Shown here: in pieces, positions 31,955 to 43,529 of the stretch | Layout: each line of letters begins with the position of its first letter | Position numbering within the stretch: position 1 is the stretch's first letter | Origin: Adenophora triphylla var. japonica | Lineage: Eukaryota > Streptophyta > Magnoliopsida > Asterales > Campanulaceae | NCBI GenBank assembly: GCA_022495995.1 | Contig: JAFEMH010000732.1 | Coordinates: 186,001-250,000 of the forward strand | DNA: 64,000 nt | Direction: 5' to 3' | Notes under the pieces: model-generated | The model's database searches: none | What the model was told of the DNA's origin: nothing | Seen by the model: the letters and a program-made list of their open reading frames with translations, nothing else | Made by a program: the position numbers and the translations under genes

Positions 31955-34680
31955 TCAATGATAATATCGCTTGAGGTGATCAACACTCCATGCGTTCGGG
32001 ACATCTTTGCCGCCTTCTTCCTTCAAGTGATATGTCCCTTCTCGCACAACTTTAGCAATCTGGAAAGGGCCCTCCCATTTTGGATCTAGCTTTGCAAATC
32101 CCGCCGTTGTGCCCTTAACCTCGCGACTTCTCAGCACCCAATCCCCTACACTGAATGCAAACGCCATTCAATACTTCATCATAATAGGTCACCCTATGAG
32201 TAGGCAAACCCATTTCTGCGGGAGCCATTGCTTCAGAGCCATAAGTCAATGCAAACGCTGTCTCGCCTGTTGATCCCTTTACCGTCGTCCTGACATACCA
32301 CAAGGCCGTAGATAACTCCTCCAACCAAGCACCTCCCCTTTTCTCTATATTCTTGCATAAAATTTCCAGTACTTGTTTGTTGGCGGCTTCTACTTGCCCA
32401 TTACATTGCGGCCTATAAACCGCAGACTGCCAGTGTTTGATATTCAAGTTCGAGCAAAAACCATGAAACTTTTTCCTGAACTGCAGCCCATGGTCAGAAA
32501 TGATTGCTCGCGGCATTCCATGGCGACAAAGGATCTCTTCAGTTACAAATCTTATTATCTGGTCCTTCGTAGTAGAAGTTAATGCACTGGCCTTTGTCCA
32601 CTTTGTGAAATAATCAACAGCTACCACAACCATTTGAGCTCCTCCTTTGGCTTTGGGAAGGGCCCTATGAGATCAATCCCCCACATATCAAAGGGCCAAG
32701 CCGCTACAATAGGTGTCTGCTCTGTGGCGGGCTGTCTAGGGATATTGGCATGTCGCTGGCATTGGTCGCATCTCCTCACATACTCCTCCGCATCCTTCTT
32801 CAAAGTTGGCCAATAATACCCATGAAACATGATTTTATTAGCCAAGGTTCTTGCTCCTGGATGACCTCCACATACCCCTTCATGCACTTCAAATAAAACC
32901 TCATCAACTTTACCTGGCTCCACACACCTCATCAAAGGTCGCGAGAAAGATTTGCGGTATAAAATTCCATCCTGCACAGTAAATCTTAGCGACATTTTTT
33001 TAACAATTTTTGCCTGGTCTTCATCTTGGGGCAACTCTTCATTCTCCAAATAATCCCTCATCTCGCTAACCCAATCTTTCTCGCCCACTTCAACCTCCAT
33101 AATCAGCGGCCTATCATATGCTGGCTCTTCCACAAACTCCACCACAATCTTCTTGGGCAATTCTTCTATTTTGTCGCAGGCGGCCTTACTCAGCATATCG
33201 GCCCGTTCATTCTTCTCTCTATCTATCTGCACTAATTCCCAGTAACTGAAGCTTTGCAAGATTTGTCTCGCCATATCACAATACTTGGCCAATGTTGGAT
33301 TCACCACTCCATATCTACCTTTCACCTGGTTAACTATCAACTGGGAATCAGAGTGTGCTATTACTTGCTTGACCCCAATGTCTCGACATAACTCCAATCC
33401 TGCCACCAATGCCTCATATTCCGCCTGATTATTCGACATATTGAACTTGAATCTCAAAGCCTTCTCGTATTTACAATCTTCCTCAGGTGAACTCAGTGAT
33501 ATTCCTGCTCCTCCTTTATCTTTGGCGGAAGACCCATCCACATAGAGCTCCCAACATCCCGCTGGTCTTTCTCTCTCTTCTTTTATTTCTGGATCCTGCG
33601 ACTTGGCTTTCCACTTCTTAGCCCCAGGGGTTTCAATCTCCTCTCTCTCATAAGTGAATGATGTTTCAAGTATAAAATCCGCCAACGCCTGCGCCTTGAT
33701 GGCCTTTCTCGCCTCATACTGTATGTCAAATTCTGTTAGCTCGATTGACCATTTTAGAAGCCTTCCCGCTGAATCTGGCTGATGCAAAATCTTTCTCAAA
33801 GGAGCGTTGGTCAATATGGTGACACGGTGGGATAAAAAATAGGCTCTCAGTTTCCGTGTCGCAATCACCAGGGCATAGGCCAGCTTCTCTGCATTGAAGT
33901 ATCTCGCTTCCACTTCACTTAACGCCTTTGAAACATAATAAATCGGCTTCTGCATGCCACCCTCTTCCTTTATCAGCATTGATGCCACTGCGAGATCAGA
34001 AGCCGCTAGATACACATACAAGTGATCCCCTTCTTCAGGACTACACAGAATTGGCGGCTTTCCCAAATACTCCTTTACCTTCTGAAAAGCTTCCTCGCAT
34101 TTCTCATCCCAAGAGAATTTTTGATCCCCCTTCAACACTTTGAAAAATGGCAAACACTTTTTCGCCGACCGCGACACAAAACGCCCCAATGCTATCACCC
34201 TCCCATTCAACCTTTGAATCTCTTGAATTGTTCGGGGCGACTTCATATCTATTAAAGCTTGAATTTTCTCTGGATTGGCTTCTATGCCGCGGCGGTTTAC
34301 CAAAAATCCCAAAAACTTTCCCGCTGTCACCCCAAAAGTGCACTTACTGGGGTTTAACTTCATTGAATTTTTCCTCAGATTTTCAAAAGTCTCTGCGAGA
34401 TCCAGCAAATGATCCTCCCCCTTGGTCTTGATCACCATATCGTCAATATAGGCTTCAACATTCCTCCCAATCTGCGACTTGAACACCTTATTGACCGTCC
34501 TCTGATATGTCACCCCGGCATTCTTTAAACCAAAAGGCATCATTTTATAGCAAAAATTGCTAATGGGGGTTCTGAACGCTGTTTTAGTCTTGTCCTCCTC
34601 AAGCATCTTGATTTGATGGTATCCTGAATACGCATCAATGAAACTAAAAACTTTGTGCCCAGCAATGGAATCTACCAACC
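31955..34680 (-). pseudogene. Outer Tat pol: RT C-terminal two thirds, two RNase H domains, integrase
   Basis: Frame 34680-32621 (minus) encodes LVDSIAGHKVFSFIDAYSGY, the polymerase motif AYIDDMVIKT, a Ty3-type RNase H connection region (YVYLAASDLAVASMLI, ILHQPDSAGRLLKWSIELTE), then a second archaeal-type RNase H: ELYVDGSSAKDKGGAG, NNQAEYEALVAGLEL, AHSDSQLIVNQV, NERADMLSKAA (all acidic residues present). The integrase HHCC zinc region follows (HEGVCGGHPGARTL...CDQCQRH). One base is missing at about 32630, after which 32633-32115 continues the integrase core (VAVDYFTKWTKA, ISDHGLQF, CNGQVEAANKQ; the usual GQxEA Glu kept). A second shift near 32160 leads to the C-terminal part (SVGDWVLRSREVKG, WEGPFQIAKVV) ending at 31955. 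The RT is also split by a solo LTR at 34681. Confidence 0.93.
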
Positions 34681-35674
34681 TGTAAGTACCCAAATCCGGA
34701 TCGTCCAAATCCGTCAGAAAGTTAACCGAAATCCGTTAACTGGCCCGCTCCAGGTTAAACGGAACTCGTTAAACTCCCCGTTGCTGTGCCAACGAGACGT
34801 CCGGGACTGCCCGTGCATCCTGACAAGCCGAATCAGACTTAGCACGTGACATCTCACGTAAAAGTATGGCTTTCCCTGAAAAACGCATTTTCCGGCACTT
34901 TCCGGGGGCGTTTCGGACATTTCCCGGACTGTTATTTTAAAAAACGGACAAAACCGGGACCGGGGGACGAACTCCCATGCAAAGGGTGAGTCACTGGACA
35001 CGTGTCCAGCATGCCACAGCCCTCTCGTCACTCTTCAATCACAAATCAAGCTGAAAAGACCAAAATACCCCTGGTTTGCAAGCCAAGTCCGGCCGGACTC
35101 ACTGTGCACATTTTCTGAAATTGCCAGCAAGTCCTTCAAATTCCCAAAATACCACAAAACCCCCTGGATTCAGGCCAAGTCCGTCCGGACTCCTACTGCA
35201 AATTTCACCTATAAATATAAATGGCTGTCAAAGACAAATGGACAGAAATTTTACCCCAAAAATTCACATACCCCACGGTCCAAACTGGTTTTCACCCCTC
35301 CCGAGCTCCCGTTCTGTCTCGATTCGCGTGAAACCTTCGTATTTCGATCAAATACGCCCCTTTCAACTTCGAAACAACCTTTCGAATCACTTTCCGTGTC
35401 CCGTACACACCTCCCAAGCCAAAGGAGTCGACCCTAGCCATAGGTATAACTCCCTCTCTCTAAATCTCCCGTTCCGTCTCGGTTTACGCGCCAGTCGCTA
35501 TAACCGTTTCGAACGTCGTTATCGAAATGTAGACGCCTCCGTCTAACGGGGTCCGATACGTTTTAGCCCCTCGATCCTCTTCTCTTTCCGTAAGAGAAGT
35601 AATCACGGGTTAAAACGGCGTTCCGACCCCGTTCCGTTTACTTTTTATGTCATTTACCATTCCGGATCGATCGA

Positions 35675-35870
35675 TCCGTTGATCGTCATTTACAATTCCG
35701 AGCCGTTTGGCCTCGTTGATCGTCATTTACAATTCCGAGCCGTTTGGCCTCGTTGATCGTCATTTACAATTCCGAGCCGTTTGGCCTCGTTGATCGTCAT
35801 TTACAATTCCGAGCCGTTTGGCCTCGTCGATCGTCATTTACGAATCCGGATCGTTTGATTCCGTTGATAC
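35675..35870 (+). repeat. 37-bp minisatellite in the solo LTR, about 5 copies
   Basis: Unit contains TTGATCGTCATTTACAATTC and CGAGCCGTTTGGCCTC, four near-perfect copies plus a diverged fifth. Confidence 0.9.
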
Positions 35871-36169
35871 CGCACTTTAAATACTGTCATTTACAAAGTC
35901 CGATCCGTTTGGATTGTGATAGTATTTACTTTTCAAAGTCCGAGTCGCAACCCGATTCGTTGATCGCATGTCATTTAATACGCATTTTTCCCGTAAAAAT
36001 CGTTAACAATGTAATGCCCGATTCAAAACCGGAGTTCGTCCGTCGAACTCTCTTTCAAAATGCGCGAAATGACGTGCGGCCTCCGAACGCTCATCTTCAA
36101 ACTCAAAGCCGCCATTTGACACTTAAAATCATTTAATACGCATTTTTCCCGTAAAAATCGTTAACAATG

Positions 36170-36370
36170 ACTCGTACGGCTCAAAATCGACGTTTGCCAC
36201 GCAAACGCTCATTTCAAACTCAAAATCGACGTTTGCCACGCAAACGCTCATTTCAACTCAAAATCGACGTTTGCCACACAAACGCTCCTTTCAAACTCAA
36301 ACCGACGTTTGTCATTCAAACCCTCGTCTTTTCAAAAGTCACCTAATCAACGTTTGTCATTCAAACCAAG
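36170..36370 (+). repeat. About 38-bp repeats in the solo LTR
   Basis: Four to five copies of CAAAATCGACGTTTGCCACG / CAAACGCTCATTTCAA, degrading to the right. Confidence 0.85.
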
Positions 36371-36796
36371 ATTAAGCTTGTCATTCAAGCCCCCCATTTC
36401 AAAAGACACACATACACACACACACGATTTCGAGAAAGGTAGAAAGACTCGTCATGCGAGGCGTTTCGGGCGATCTCGTAATACTCTACCCGAAACGTAA
36501 CTTGACCTCCGAACCTAACAATCTCTGGTACAAAAAAGCTTTTTACTCGTTTTTGCTGCCAATAAAAATGATCCCCGTTTTCAAAAGCCTTTTCCTAAGT
36601 TTTTGCTACCAATAAAAATGACACCTTTTCACAATAGCCGTTTCTCAACGTTTGGGCTCAAAATACAAAAACCGCGTGGCGACTCCTCATTTTGTTCCTT
36701 CCCATGAAGCGAGGTCTCAGACACCAACCCCTCCGCGAAAGACAACCGCCTTTTCCGCGCCCCCCGCCAACGCGCGAAAAAGATCGGGTAATTTCA

Positions 36797-37090
36797 CAAC
36801 CTATCAATTTTTGGTAAAGGATAACAATCTTTAGGGCAAGCTGTATTCAAGTCTGTAAAATCGATACACATCCTCCATTTCTTATTCACCTTAAGCACCA
36901 TAACTGGGGAAGCCAACAACACTGGGTAAGTAATCTCTTCTATTATTCCCGCCTTTAATAGCTTCTCTACCTCTCCAATCACCGCCTTCTCCTTTTCCGT
37001 TGAGAGATATCTCACCTTCTGCTTGAAGGGCTCCACATTTGGGTCAGCATTCAAACAATGGAGAGCGACATTCTCATCTATGCCTCTCAT
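36797..37090 (-). pseudogene. Outer Tat RT, N-terminal part
   Basis: Encodes the start of Ty3/Gypsy RT: VEPFKQKVRYLSTEKEKAVI, EVEKLLKAGIIEEITYPVLL, SPVMVLKVNKKWRMCIDFTD and LNTACPKDCYPLPKIDRL. It is cut by the solo LTR and continues at 34680. Confidence 0.94.
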
Positions 37091-37570
37091 GTCTTATGGC
37101 TTCCAAGCAAACACATCAACACTATCTCGCAAGAATTCCACCAATTTATCTCGCTCTTCCTAATTCAATTGCTTCCCAATTTTTATTTTTTGCTCAAATT
37201 ATTCATCATTGATAATTACTTCTTCCAAATCTTCCGCGGCCTGAATATCTGGCTCATCCCGCATTTGCAGAGTATCTACCTCCATCTCAGTCGCCTTTCT
37301 TTCATTGACACATCTCTTGACACCTTTGTCGCTGCTCTCACCCTTTTTGCTCCCAACGAGCGACACACCTTCAGGTGTTTCTACCTCAATCTCTTCACAT
37401 TCCTCACTATCCGAATCAACTATCTCCTAAATACGGGGTTCCTTCATTTTAACAAATTCTGCTGACCTTGACCATGCCATCTCGGCTTGCATTGTAACCA
37501 GTGCCATCAAATTCCTTTCTGATCTTTCCTCCCCCATTTCTACCTCTACATCCCGCTCATCATTCCTTTC
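37091..37570 (-). pseudogene. Outer Tat protease-RT linker, decayed
   Basis: About 480 bases between the gag-protease frame and the RT frame. Short acidic frames with stops in all three minus-strand frames; no domain recognised. Confidence 0.6.
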
Positions 37571-40030
37571 TCACAGCACTTCCTCTTCCACCCTTTCTTT
37601 AATAACAATGATCGCTGACATACTCTTAATGCTTTCTGTTTCCTCCCAGTCATCATACCCTCCTAAGTCGGTGATCATGTTAATTCTCGCATCTCGTACC
37701 ACCATAGCCGTGGAAAGTGAACTTGTACTTGCCCTTGCCGCAGTTTGAATCTCAATCTTCTTCTGAATCACCTCCTTAACCTCACTCTTTAAGCAAGCAA
37801 TTCCTTTTGGAGTAGGGAATTTGACTCGCTGGTGCGGGATAGAAACAACCATTTCAAATGTCTGCATAAACGGGATACCCACAATGGCGTTATAAGGCGA
37901 CACCAAATCAATCACCATGAACTCCAAAGTGCGGGTTCTCACCATCTCGCCTTCACCTATCTCCACTGCCAATGAAATTGTTCCCTTAACCCGTACCGTG
38001 TGATTCGTAAATCCCTCCAAAAATCCCTTGTAGGGTACCATATTGGCCTCAGTGTATCTCATCTTCTTGAAAGCTTCATAATACAGAATGTTGCGACTCA
38101 CTCCTGAATCCACCAACACTCTGTGTAAAATACTATTTCCCAAAGCAATTGAAATCACTACTGGCTGGCACCCATGGCTTGGAGTTAAGGCCAATTCTCG
38201 CCTTGAAAAACAAATTATTCTTTCTTCACTTGGCGGATAAGATGGAATATGACATGTATGCGACAGAGACATAATCTGATTGCTTAAACAAGTAATGCTT
38301 GCCGGCTCATGAATCACCAATATCTCATTTCTGCCGCCATTTCCTCCGCAGGCTTCCACATTCTGTTCAGGCATTACGTACTCCTGTAACTCGCCCCTAT
38401 CAATCTTAGATTGAATCACCTTCTTCAGGTTGTAACAGTCATCAGTATCATGCCCTCTATCTCTATGATAATTACAATATTGACTTAGTTTTCTTCTTCC
38501 TCTTTCCGTCATCTCAAATGCCGTCGGCAACTCCACAGCTCGCAGAATTTCACTTGGCCTGGCATTCAGTCTCGCAAATCTGACTATTCTCCTTGCCCCG
38601 CGACCTGCAGTACGGCCTCCACCCCTGCCGCCAGCTTGATTTCCTCGACCTCCTCCTCGAGTCGCATTTTCATCCTTAACGAACTCAATTCTGTCTTTAA
38701 CACTCTTTTTTGAAGTGTTAGATGTCCCTTCCTTGATGTCTTCTCCTCCACAATATGCCTTAACCCGCTCATATAACTCGCCCAAAGTCGCTGGCAATCT
38801 CATCCTCAATTCCCTTTTAAAAGATTCTGACGACAGACCGGACATATACATCATGATTACGTACTTGGGCTCTATCTCGGAAATTTTGTTAGCAATCAAC
38901 AAAAATCTGTTGGTATAGGTTACCAGACCCTCTCCTGCTTTCTGTTTAATCCCAATCAACTCTTGTAATACCACTGGCTGAGTCCCCACAGCCCCAAATC
39001 TCACCAAAAACTTCCTTTTGAAATCTTGATATCCCAGAATAGAGTTAGTGGGTTGTTGCATAAACCAATCTAGTGCTTGAAGCTCTAAGGTGCTGGCAAA
39101 AGTTTTGCACAGCAATGCATCATCCTTGGTCAATATTGCCATAATAACTTCAAATCCCGCCACATGTGTCCTGGCCGTGGTTACTCCCGCATATTTAGTC
39201 AATGTGGGCAACCGAAATTCTGGAGCGGGCTCCGCCTCCTGAATATATTTAGCAAAAGGAGCGACAAAAGAATCCTTCTCGCTATCAACTACACCGCCTT
39301 TTTCTAACTCAGCCAACCTCCTCGCCATCTCGGCCATCTGTTTCTTCAACCCATCCTCTTCTCCGAAGCGACTTATTCCCACGCACTTTCCCTTTTCTAT
39401 TTGCTTAGATCTCTCGCCCCCTCTAGAAACCTTCAATTCTTGTTCTCCATATTCTTCTTCATTTGAAGCAGTGTCATCCTCATCATTTTCACAATAAAAA
39501 GACGACATTTGTGAAGTATGTGGCCAATGATACACTTTGATTTTTCGTCTATTTTCCATATATTTCCCAGCTTTTCGCTTCTGCGGCCCATCCATTCTCG
39601 CCTCTGCCTCTTTCAATTTCTCAGGCTCTATCTCCTTTTGTCGCTCACCATCATCCAGAATAATTATTCCCTTATTTGCCTCCTTATTCCCTTCCACCGC
39701 CGCCTTCATCAAATCCTACGGGATTGGAGTAGGTGCCTTCTTCAAAGTCATAAGTCGCTTGTTATTCTCCAGTAATTGTAGAATCAAGTTGTTGTGGGCT
39801 TGCAACCTCTCCACTTCCGCGTCTATTTCTTCTTCAGGCTGTGGCGACATGACATTTCTTTCTCTCCCGTCTCCAGTAGCCCGCTCTCTTTCCTCTGGAG
39901 TAACCTACAGCGAGGTGGATGTGTCTTTCGCTCCCACTGTTCCCATAATCCCCATTCCTGAGATAGGCGGGATAAGGCTCCTTCCTCCCAACGTCTTCTG
40001 ATTAACCACACCTTTTTCTGGAGTTGCCAT
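37571..40030 (-). pseudogene. Outer Tat gag-protease
   Basis: An ATG at 40030 opens a frame that carries two in-frame TAG stops (near 39905 and 39715) and is then open from 39712 to 37571 (713 codons). It shows a basic N-terminal segment, the Retrotrans_gag core (HVAGFEVIMAILTKDDALLC, ALDWFMQQPTNSILGYQDFK, VVLQELIGIKQKAGEGLVTY), a Gly/Arg-rich stretch, and the knuckle CNYHRDRGHDTDDC. The retropepsin follows, with active site LVDSGVSRNILY (DSG), then AIVGIPFMQTFEMVVS. Gag packages RNA and the protease matures the polyprotein. Length and order fit Tat. The two stops disable translation from the ATG. Confidence 0.92.
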
Positions 40031-40600
40031 TTCTTCCTACCCACGTAATCCAAAAGCTATGAACAGAAACTTGAAGATATGCAAATTTGATGAAGATCTG
40101 CAGATCTAAACCCAGAAACTTGAAGATATGCTTCCTTCTATTGCACTTTATCAAGCACAATCCCAATCCAACTTCACCAATTTCACCCAATCACTAACTC
40201 AAAAACACGAGAACCCAACAAAATCAAATGAACTCCAACCAAATCAAAACCCAGAAACACTAAAAATTCCAAAACACCACAATCAAACGAACGTTCAAAT
40301 GAACCTTCACAAACACCACCAAATCCAATTCAACCCAGACCACCACTTCTAAAACAAAAAATTCGTGCCCAACCAAACAAACAATACCAATATCACAAAA
40401 ATTTCAATCCACCGAAACTGTGAACAGTAATCGACTCAAAACAATGAACAACAATCAATTTTTAATAATAAAACCAGCTCCAAACTACATGCAACGCCAA
40501 GTAAATCAATCTCAACACACACTAACCCTCCAGATCTACAAACTGCACCCAAAACTTACTAACTCACCGCCGGTAACCTTCAACTGATGAAGAGAATCAA
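40031..40600 (-). other. Outer Tat 5' leader
   Basis: Untranslated region between primer site and gag ATG, rich in CCAAT/CAAAAC words. Nothing else seen. Confidence 0.65.
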
Positions 40601-40618
40601 GTCCCGGCAACGGAACCA
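40601..40618 (-). other. Outer Tat primer binding site
   Basis: On the minus strand TGGTTCCGTTGCCGGGAC begins two bases after the LTR end. It looks like the complement of a tRNA 3' end, but I do not assign the tRNA. Confidence 0.7.
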
Positions 40619-40620
40619 AT

Positions 40621-41373
40621 TGATGTTGCCAGGAATTTCCTCAGCAGCAACACAACCGTTGTAGTCCGATTGAGATACCTCCGGCTCCTTCTTCTCGCCT
40701 GCACACCAACAAACGTAACTAATCCGGGGGCGGCTCCGGCATAAGCCCCTCCGGCGTGAGGATAAGTATCTGTCTGAGCAAGGGAAATCTGGATTGAGGA
40801 AGGGTGTTTCGTGTGTGTGGGTGAACGTACCTGGTAGGGATGACGATCCCTCATATATATACCCCCTTCCCTCGTGCTTGGCATGTGCTATCCTCACGTG
40901 CATATCTCGTGCGACAGTTAGCCTCTAACTCCACGTGTCATCATTCCATTGGTCAATCACGAGAATAAACTCAAAGCATGTGACGCTTTTTCCCTGACAC
41001 AAATCACTTTTCCCAATGTCAAACCGTTCTAGTGGGTCCCATTTTGTAGATATTTATATGCCGCCCCTTATGTACCGCGCCCACTAGAATCTATCTCCCG
41101 CCGGATACGATTAACCGAGCACCATGTCGCCTCATTCCATTATCTCGCCGCCTTATCCCATTATCTCGCGAACTATCTTGTCTTTGTTATCTCGTTTCTT
41201 ATCTCTCAGGTGATTTCTGCGGGACACCTTGGGTATACCTGATGGCGGGATACTCCCGGGCTACCTTGGTCGCCATTTTACTCTTGGGCCTTTATCTTGG
41301 TTTGTGCCCTGCTTGGATCATTCTCGCTTATGGACTTGATCCAAGCCCAACTATTATTTTTGGGGCAGCATCA
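40621..41373 (-). repeat. Outer Tat element 5' LTR (753 bp)
   Basis: Near-identical to 11185-11935. Minus-strand TATATATA at about 40853-40863. Target duplication GAACT at 41374-41378. Confidence 0.95.
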
Positions 41374-41378
41374 GAACT

Positions 41379-41582
41379 ACTCCCTCTTCCTCCGAAGAGT
41401 AATATAATAATTAATGTCGAATTATTCTTTTTGCTACGTCCCAATATAAATATTGTGTTTTCAAATAAGGAAAATATAGTAATGCTATTTCACCATTGTA
41501 CAAGCATTGCACAGGCAAGTAAAATACGTTACTTAAAAACATTGACAAATCAAATGCGAATTGATTATGGGACGTAGGGGGT
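41379..41582. mobile_element. Stowaway-like MITE
   Basis: Left end ACTCCCTCTTCCTCC and right end GGGACGTAGGGGGTA form the imperfect CTCCCTCCGTCCC-type inverted ends, with TA at both borders and CAATTTGC-like inner sequence. The outer Tat element inserted precisely at its left edge. No coding capacity. Confidence 0.6.
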
Positions 41583-42417
41583 ATATTTCCATTGATAACA
41601 CAAACCACATTTCTAAGGTGGCATTTGATTTTTTTAATTGTTAAGTGATTAAATTTGATTTCACGTCTGAATTTGGCTGAATTTATCAGAGGTATCGTCT
41701 CGATACTGATTTCTAAATTACTCAAATTGTTTGAATATTCATCTGAATTCACATCTAAAATTAATGTTACGACATTTAATGAAGTAGAGAGATGAGATGA
41801 ATGGTTATTGATCTAGTTTTTGAGTTGGGTATTTTTTAAATTACGAGTTTATGTAAAAGATATATATGAAAAAAATCAATTAAAAGGCAAATAAGTGATA
41901 GTTTTACATATGAAAATTAAGTGAAAAATAAGAGGTATTTAAATCTTAATGGAGAAAAAAAAGAATATAAGTTATATTATTTCTGATACATCCATTAAAA
42001 TCTGAATAAAAATTAAAAATAAAAAACAACTGAGGCCTAAATAGATTTTCATATAAATATGGTGTGTTTGGTCATTCTCCAATCATTTTCACGACTAATA
42101 ATACAAAACACTTTTCTGGTAGGTTTCATAAATATCTTGTGTGCTTAGTCATGTTCTAATCATTCAAGTAGTAGTTATGAATCATTATGCATAGTGAGTG
42201 AGATTCTAGCATAAATAATAAATTGTGTTACTAGAATTATATATAGTGAGTAAGATTTTAGTACAAACCATGAATTCTAGATATTTAACTTGAGAAAAAC
42301 GTTTGGTGGCCTATTACCATTTGGATATTGGAGATAAATTAAAAAAATGTTTGAAATATTTGACAACGTATTATTATAATTATGATTCGCTTGAATTTCA
42401 AGCGACTAAAGGGTGTT
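41583..42417. other. AT-rich spacer without recognised feature
   Basis: No coding frame or clear repeat boundary seen. Confidence 0.6.
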
Positions 42418-42766
42418 TGTGAAGACAGTTGAATGTGAGTGAGGCGCCGAAGCCAGGCGGCCGCCTCACCTTGATCAAACCGTGGCTGAGCTACTGTCGT
42501 TGAGGCGCCAGCCTCACTTTCCTTCAGGTGCCCGCCTCACTGCCATGTCCTTCAGCAACTCAGAGGCACCAGCCTCACTTTCCTCCAGGCGCCCGCCTCA
42601 CTGCCGTATCCTTCAGCAACTCTTGTTTTCTAAACCAACTCTAGTTATAACTCTCCTAGATTTAGTCTTTGATTTGTACTCAAATTACTTTCTTAGAATT
42701 GTATAAATAGGACCTTATTATTATCAATAAAGGAGGATGATTTTTACCCTGAATTAAGTTTCTACA
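42418..42766 (+). repeat. Copia-3 5' LTR (349 bp)
   Basis: TATAAATA at 42702-42709. The U3 is GC-rich with repeated AGGCGCCAGCCTCAC and CAGGCGCCCGCCTCAC words, in contrast to AT-rich flanks. Confidence 0.95.
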
Positions 42767-42778
42767 TGGTATCAGAGC
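42767..42778 (+). other. Copia-3 primer binding site
   Basis: TGGTATCAGAGC directly after the LTR, the canonical Copia initiator Met-tRNA site. Confidence 0.95.
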
Positions 42779-42801
42779 CTACCATACATTGGCCCTAAAA
42801 T

Positions 42802-43520
42802 ATGACCGGCAATACTTTAGGCAGCGGTGAAGCTGCACCACCGCCTCCTGCTCTAAAATTCGAATACAATTCTCCTTTCTACCTTGGTCCTCAAGATCGA
42901 ACTGGTGATTTCATAACCCTTACTCGCTTCCATGGTGATAATTATGACGATTGGGCCGGTGATATACAGACTGCCCTCGAAGCTCGAGGCAAATTTGGTT
43001 TCTTGGATGGCTCCATTCCCTGCGCCATTCCCCTTGCACCGAATCAGACTGGAATACCATTCTGCCATGTTGGTTTCATGGATCATGAATACTATTGATC
43101 CCGAGGTTAAAAGTACTCTCTCCAAATATAGAGATGATAAACTTTTGTGGGATTCTCTTAAATCTCGGTATGCGTTGGTGGACGGACCTCATATTCAACA
43201 GCTGAAAATGTCGATTGCTCGCTGTGAGCAAACCAAAACCATGCATGTAGCTACATATTTCGATAAATTGACTGGTTTATGGGAAGCACTGCACAATTAT
43301 GAACCTCTCATCGACTGCTCTTGCTGCGACAATTGCACAGCCGGACAACAACACGCGACACGTAGAGCAACCGGTAAACTTCATGAATTTCTCATGGGCT
43401 TAAATTCTGAGTACTATGCCTTTCTTTGTACCAACCTCCTATCTCAGGATCCCTACCCACTCTAGATCGGGCTTATCAGTTGGTAGCCTAGGCTGAACAA
43501 GTTCGTCTTGCTAAACCTAT
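42802..43520 (+). pseudogene. Copia-3 gag
   Basis: Starts at ATG 42802 (MTGNTLGSGEAAPPP), followed by the Copia gag pattern GDNYDDWAGDIQTALEARGK and FGFLDGSI. A frameshift near 43065-43075 moves the protein to another frame (MLVSWIMNTIDPEVKSTLSK, LWDSLKSRYA, GLWEALHNYEP, EFLMGLNSEYYAFLC). A second shift near 43455 leads into the knuckle region. Gag forms the particle. This copy is broken. Confidence 0.9.
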
Positions 43521-43529
43521 TCTTGACGA

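Larger units (their letters stand above)
34681..36796 (+). mobile_element. Solo LTR related to the inner element's LTR, 2116 bp, target duplication CAACC
   Basis: Starts TGTAAGTACCCAAATCCGGA and ends GGGTAATTTCA, flanked by CAACC at 34676-34680 and 36797-36801. Both sides read as one RT frame without it (KIDRL | LVDSIAGHK). Its head (TGTAAGTACCCAAATC) and a CGTGGCGACTCC word near its 3' end are shared with the 1722-bp inner LTRs, so it comes from a sister Ogre/Tat family. No internal sequence is present. Confidence 0.93.
11185..41373 (-). mobile_element. Outer Gypsy element, Tat lineage, 30.2 kb with two nested insertions
   Basis: Bounded by direct LTRs of 751 bp (11185-11935) and 753 bp (40621-41373), ends TGATGTTGC...GCAGCATCA, and a perfect 5-bp target duplication GAACT at 11180-11184 and 41374-41378. 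The element is transcribed on the minus strand: primer site 40618-40601, gag-protease 40030-37571, pol 37090-31955. A plus-strand antisense gene occupies 12610-30730. Subtracting the inner 15,013-bp element, the 2,116-bp solo LTR and their duplicated target bases leaves about 13.05 kb, normal for Tat elements. The second, archaeal-type RNase H in pol is a hallmark of Tat. Confidence 0.95.

Noticed and set aside
37058..37465. 135-codon plus-strand frame opposite the Tat protease-RT linker
   Set aside because: Shadow of decayed minus-strand pol; hydrophobic content comes from the complement of acidic/basic codons.
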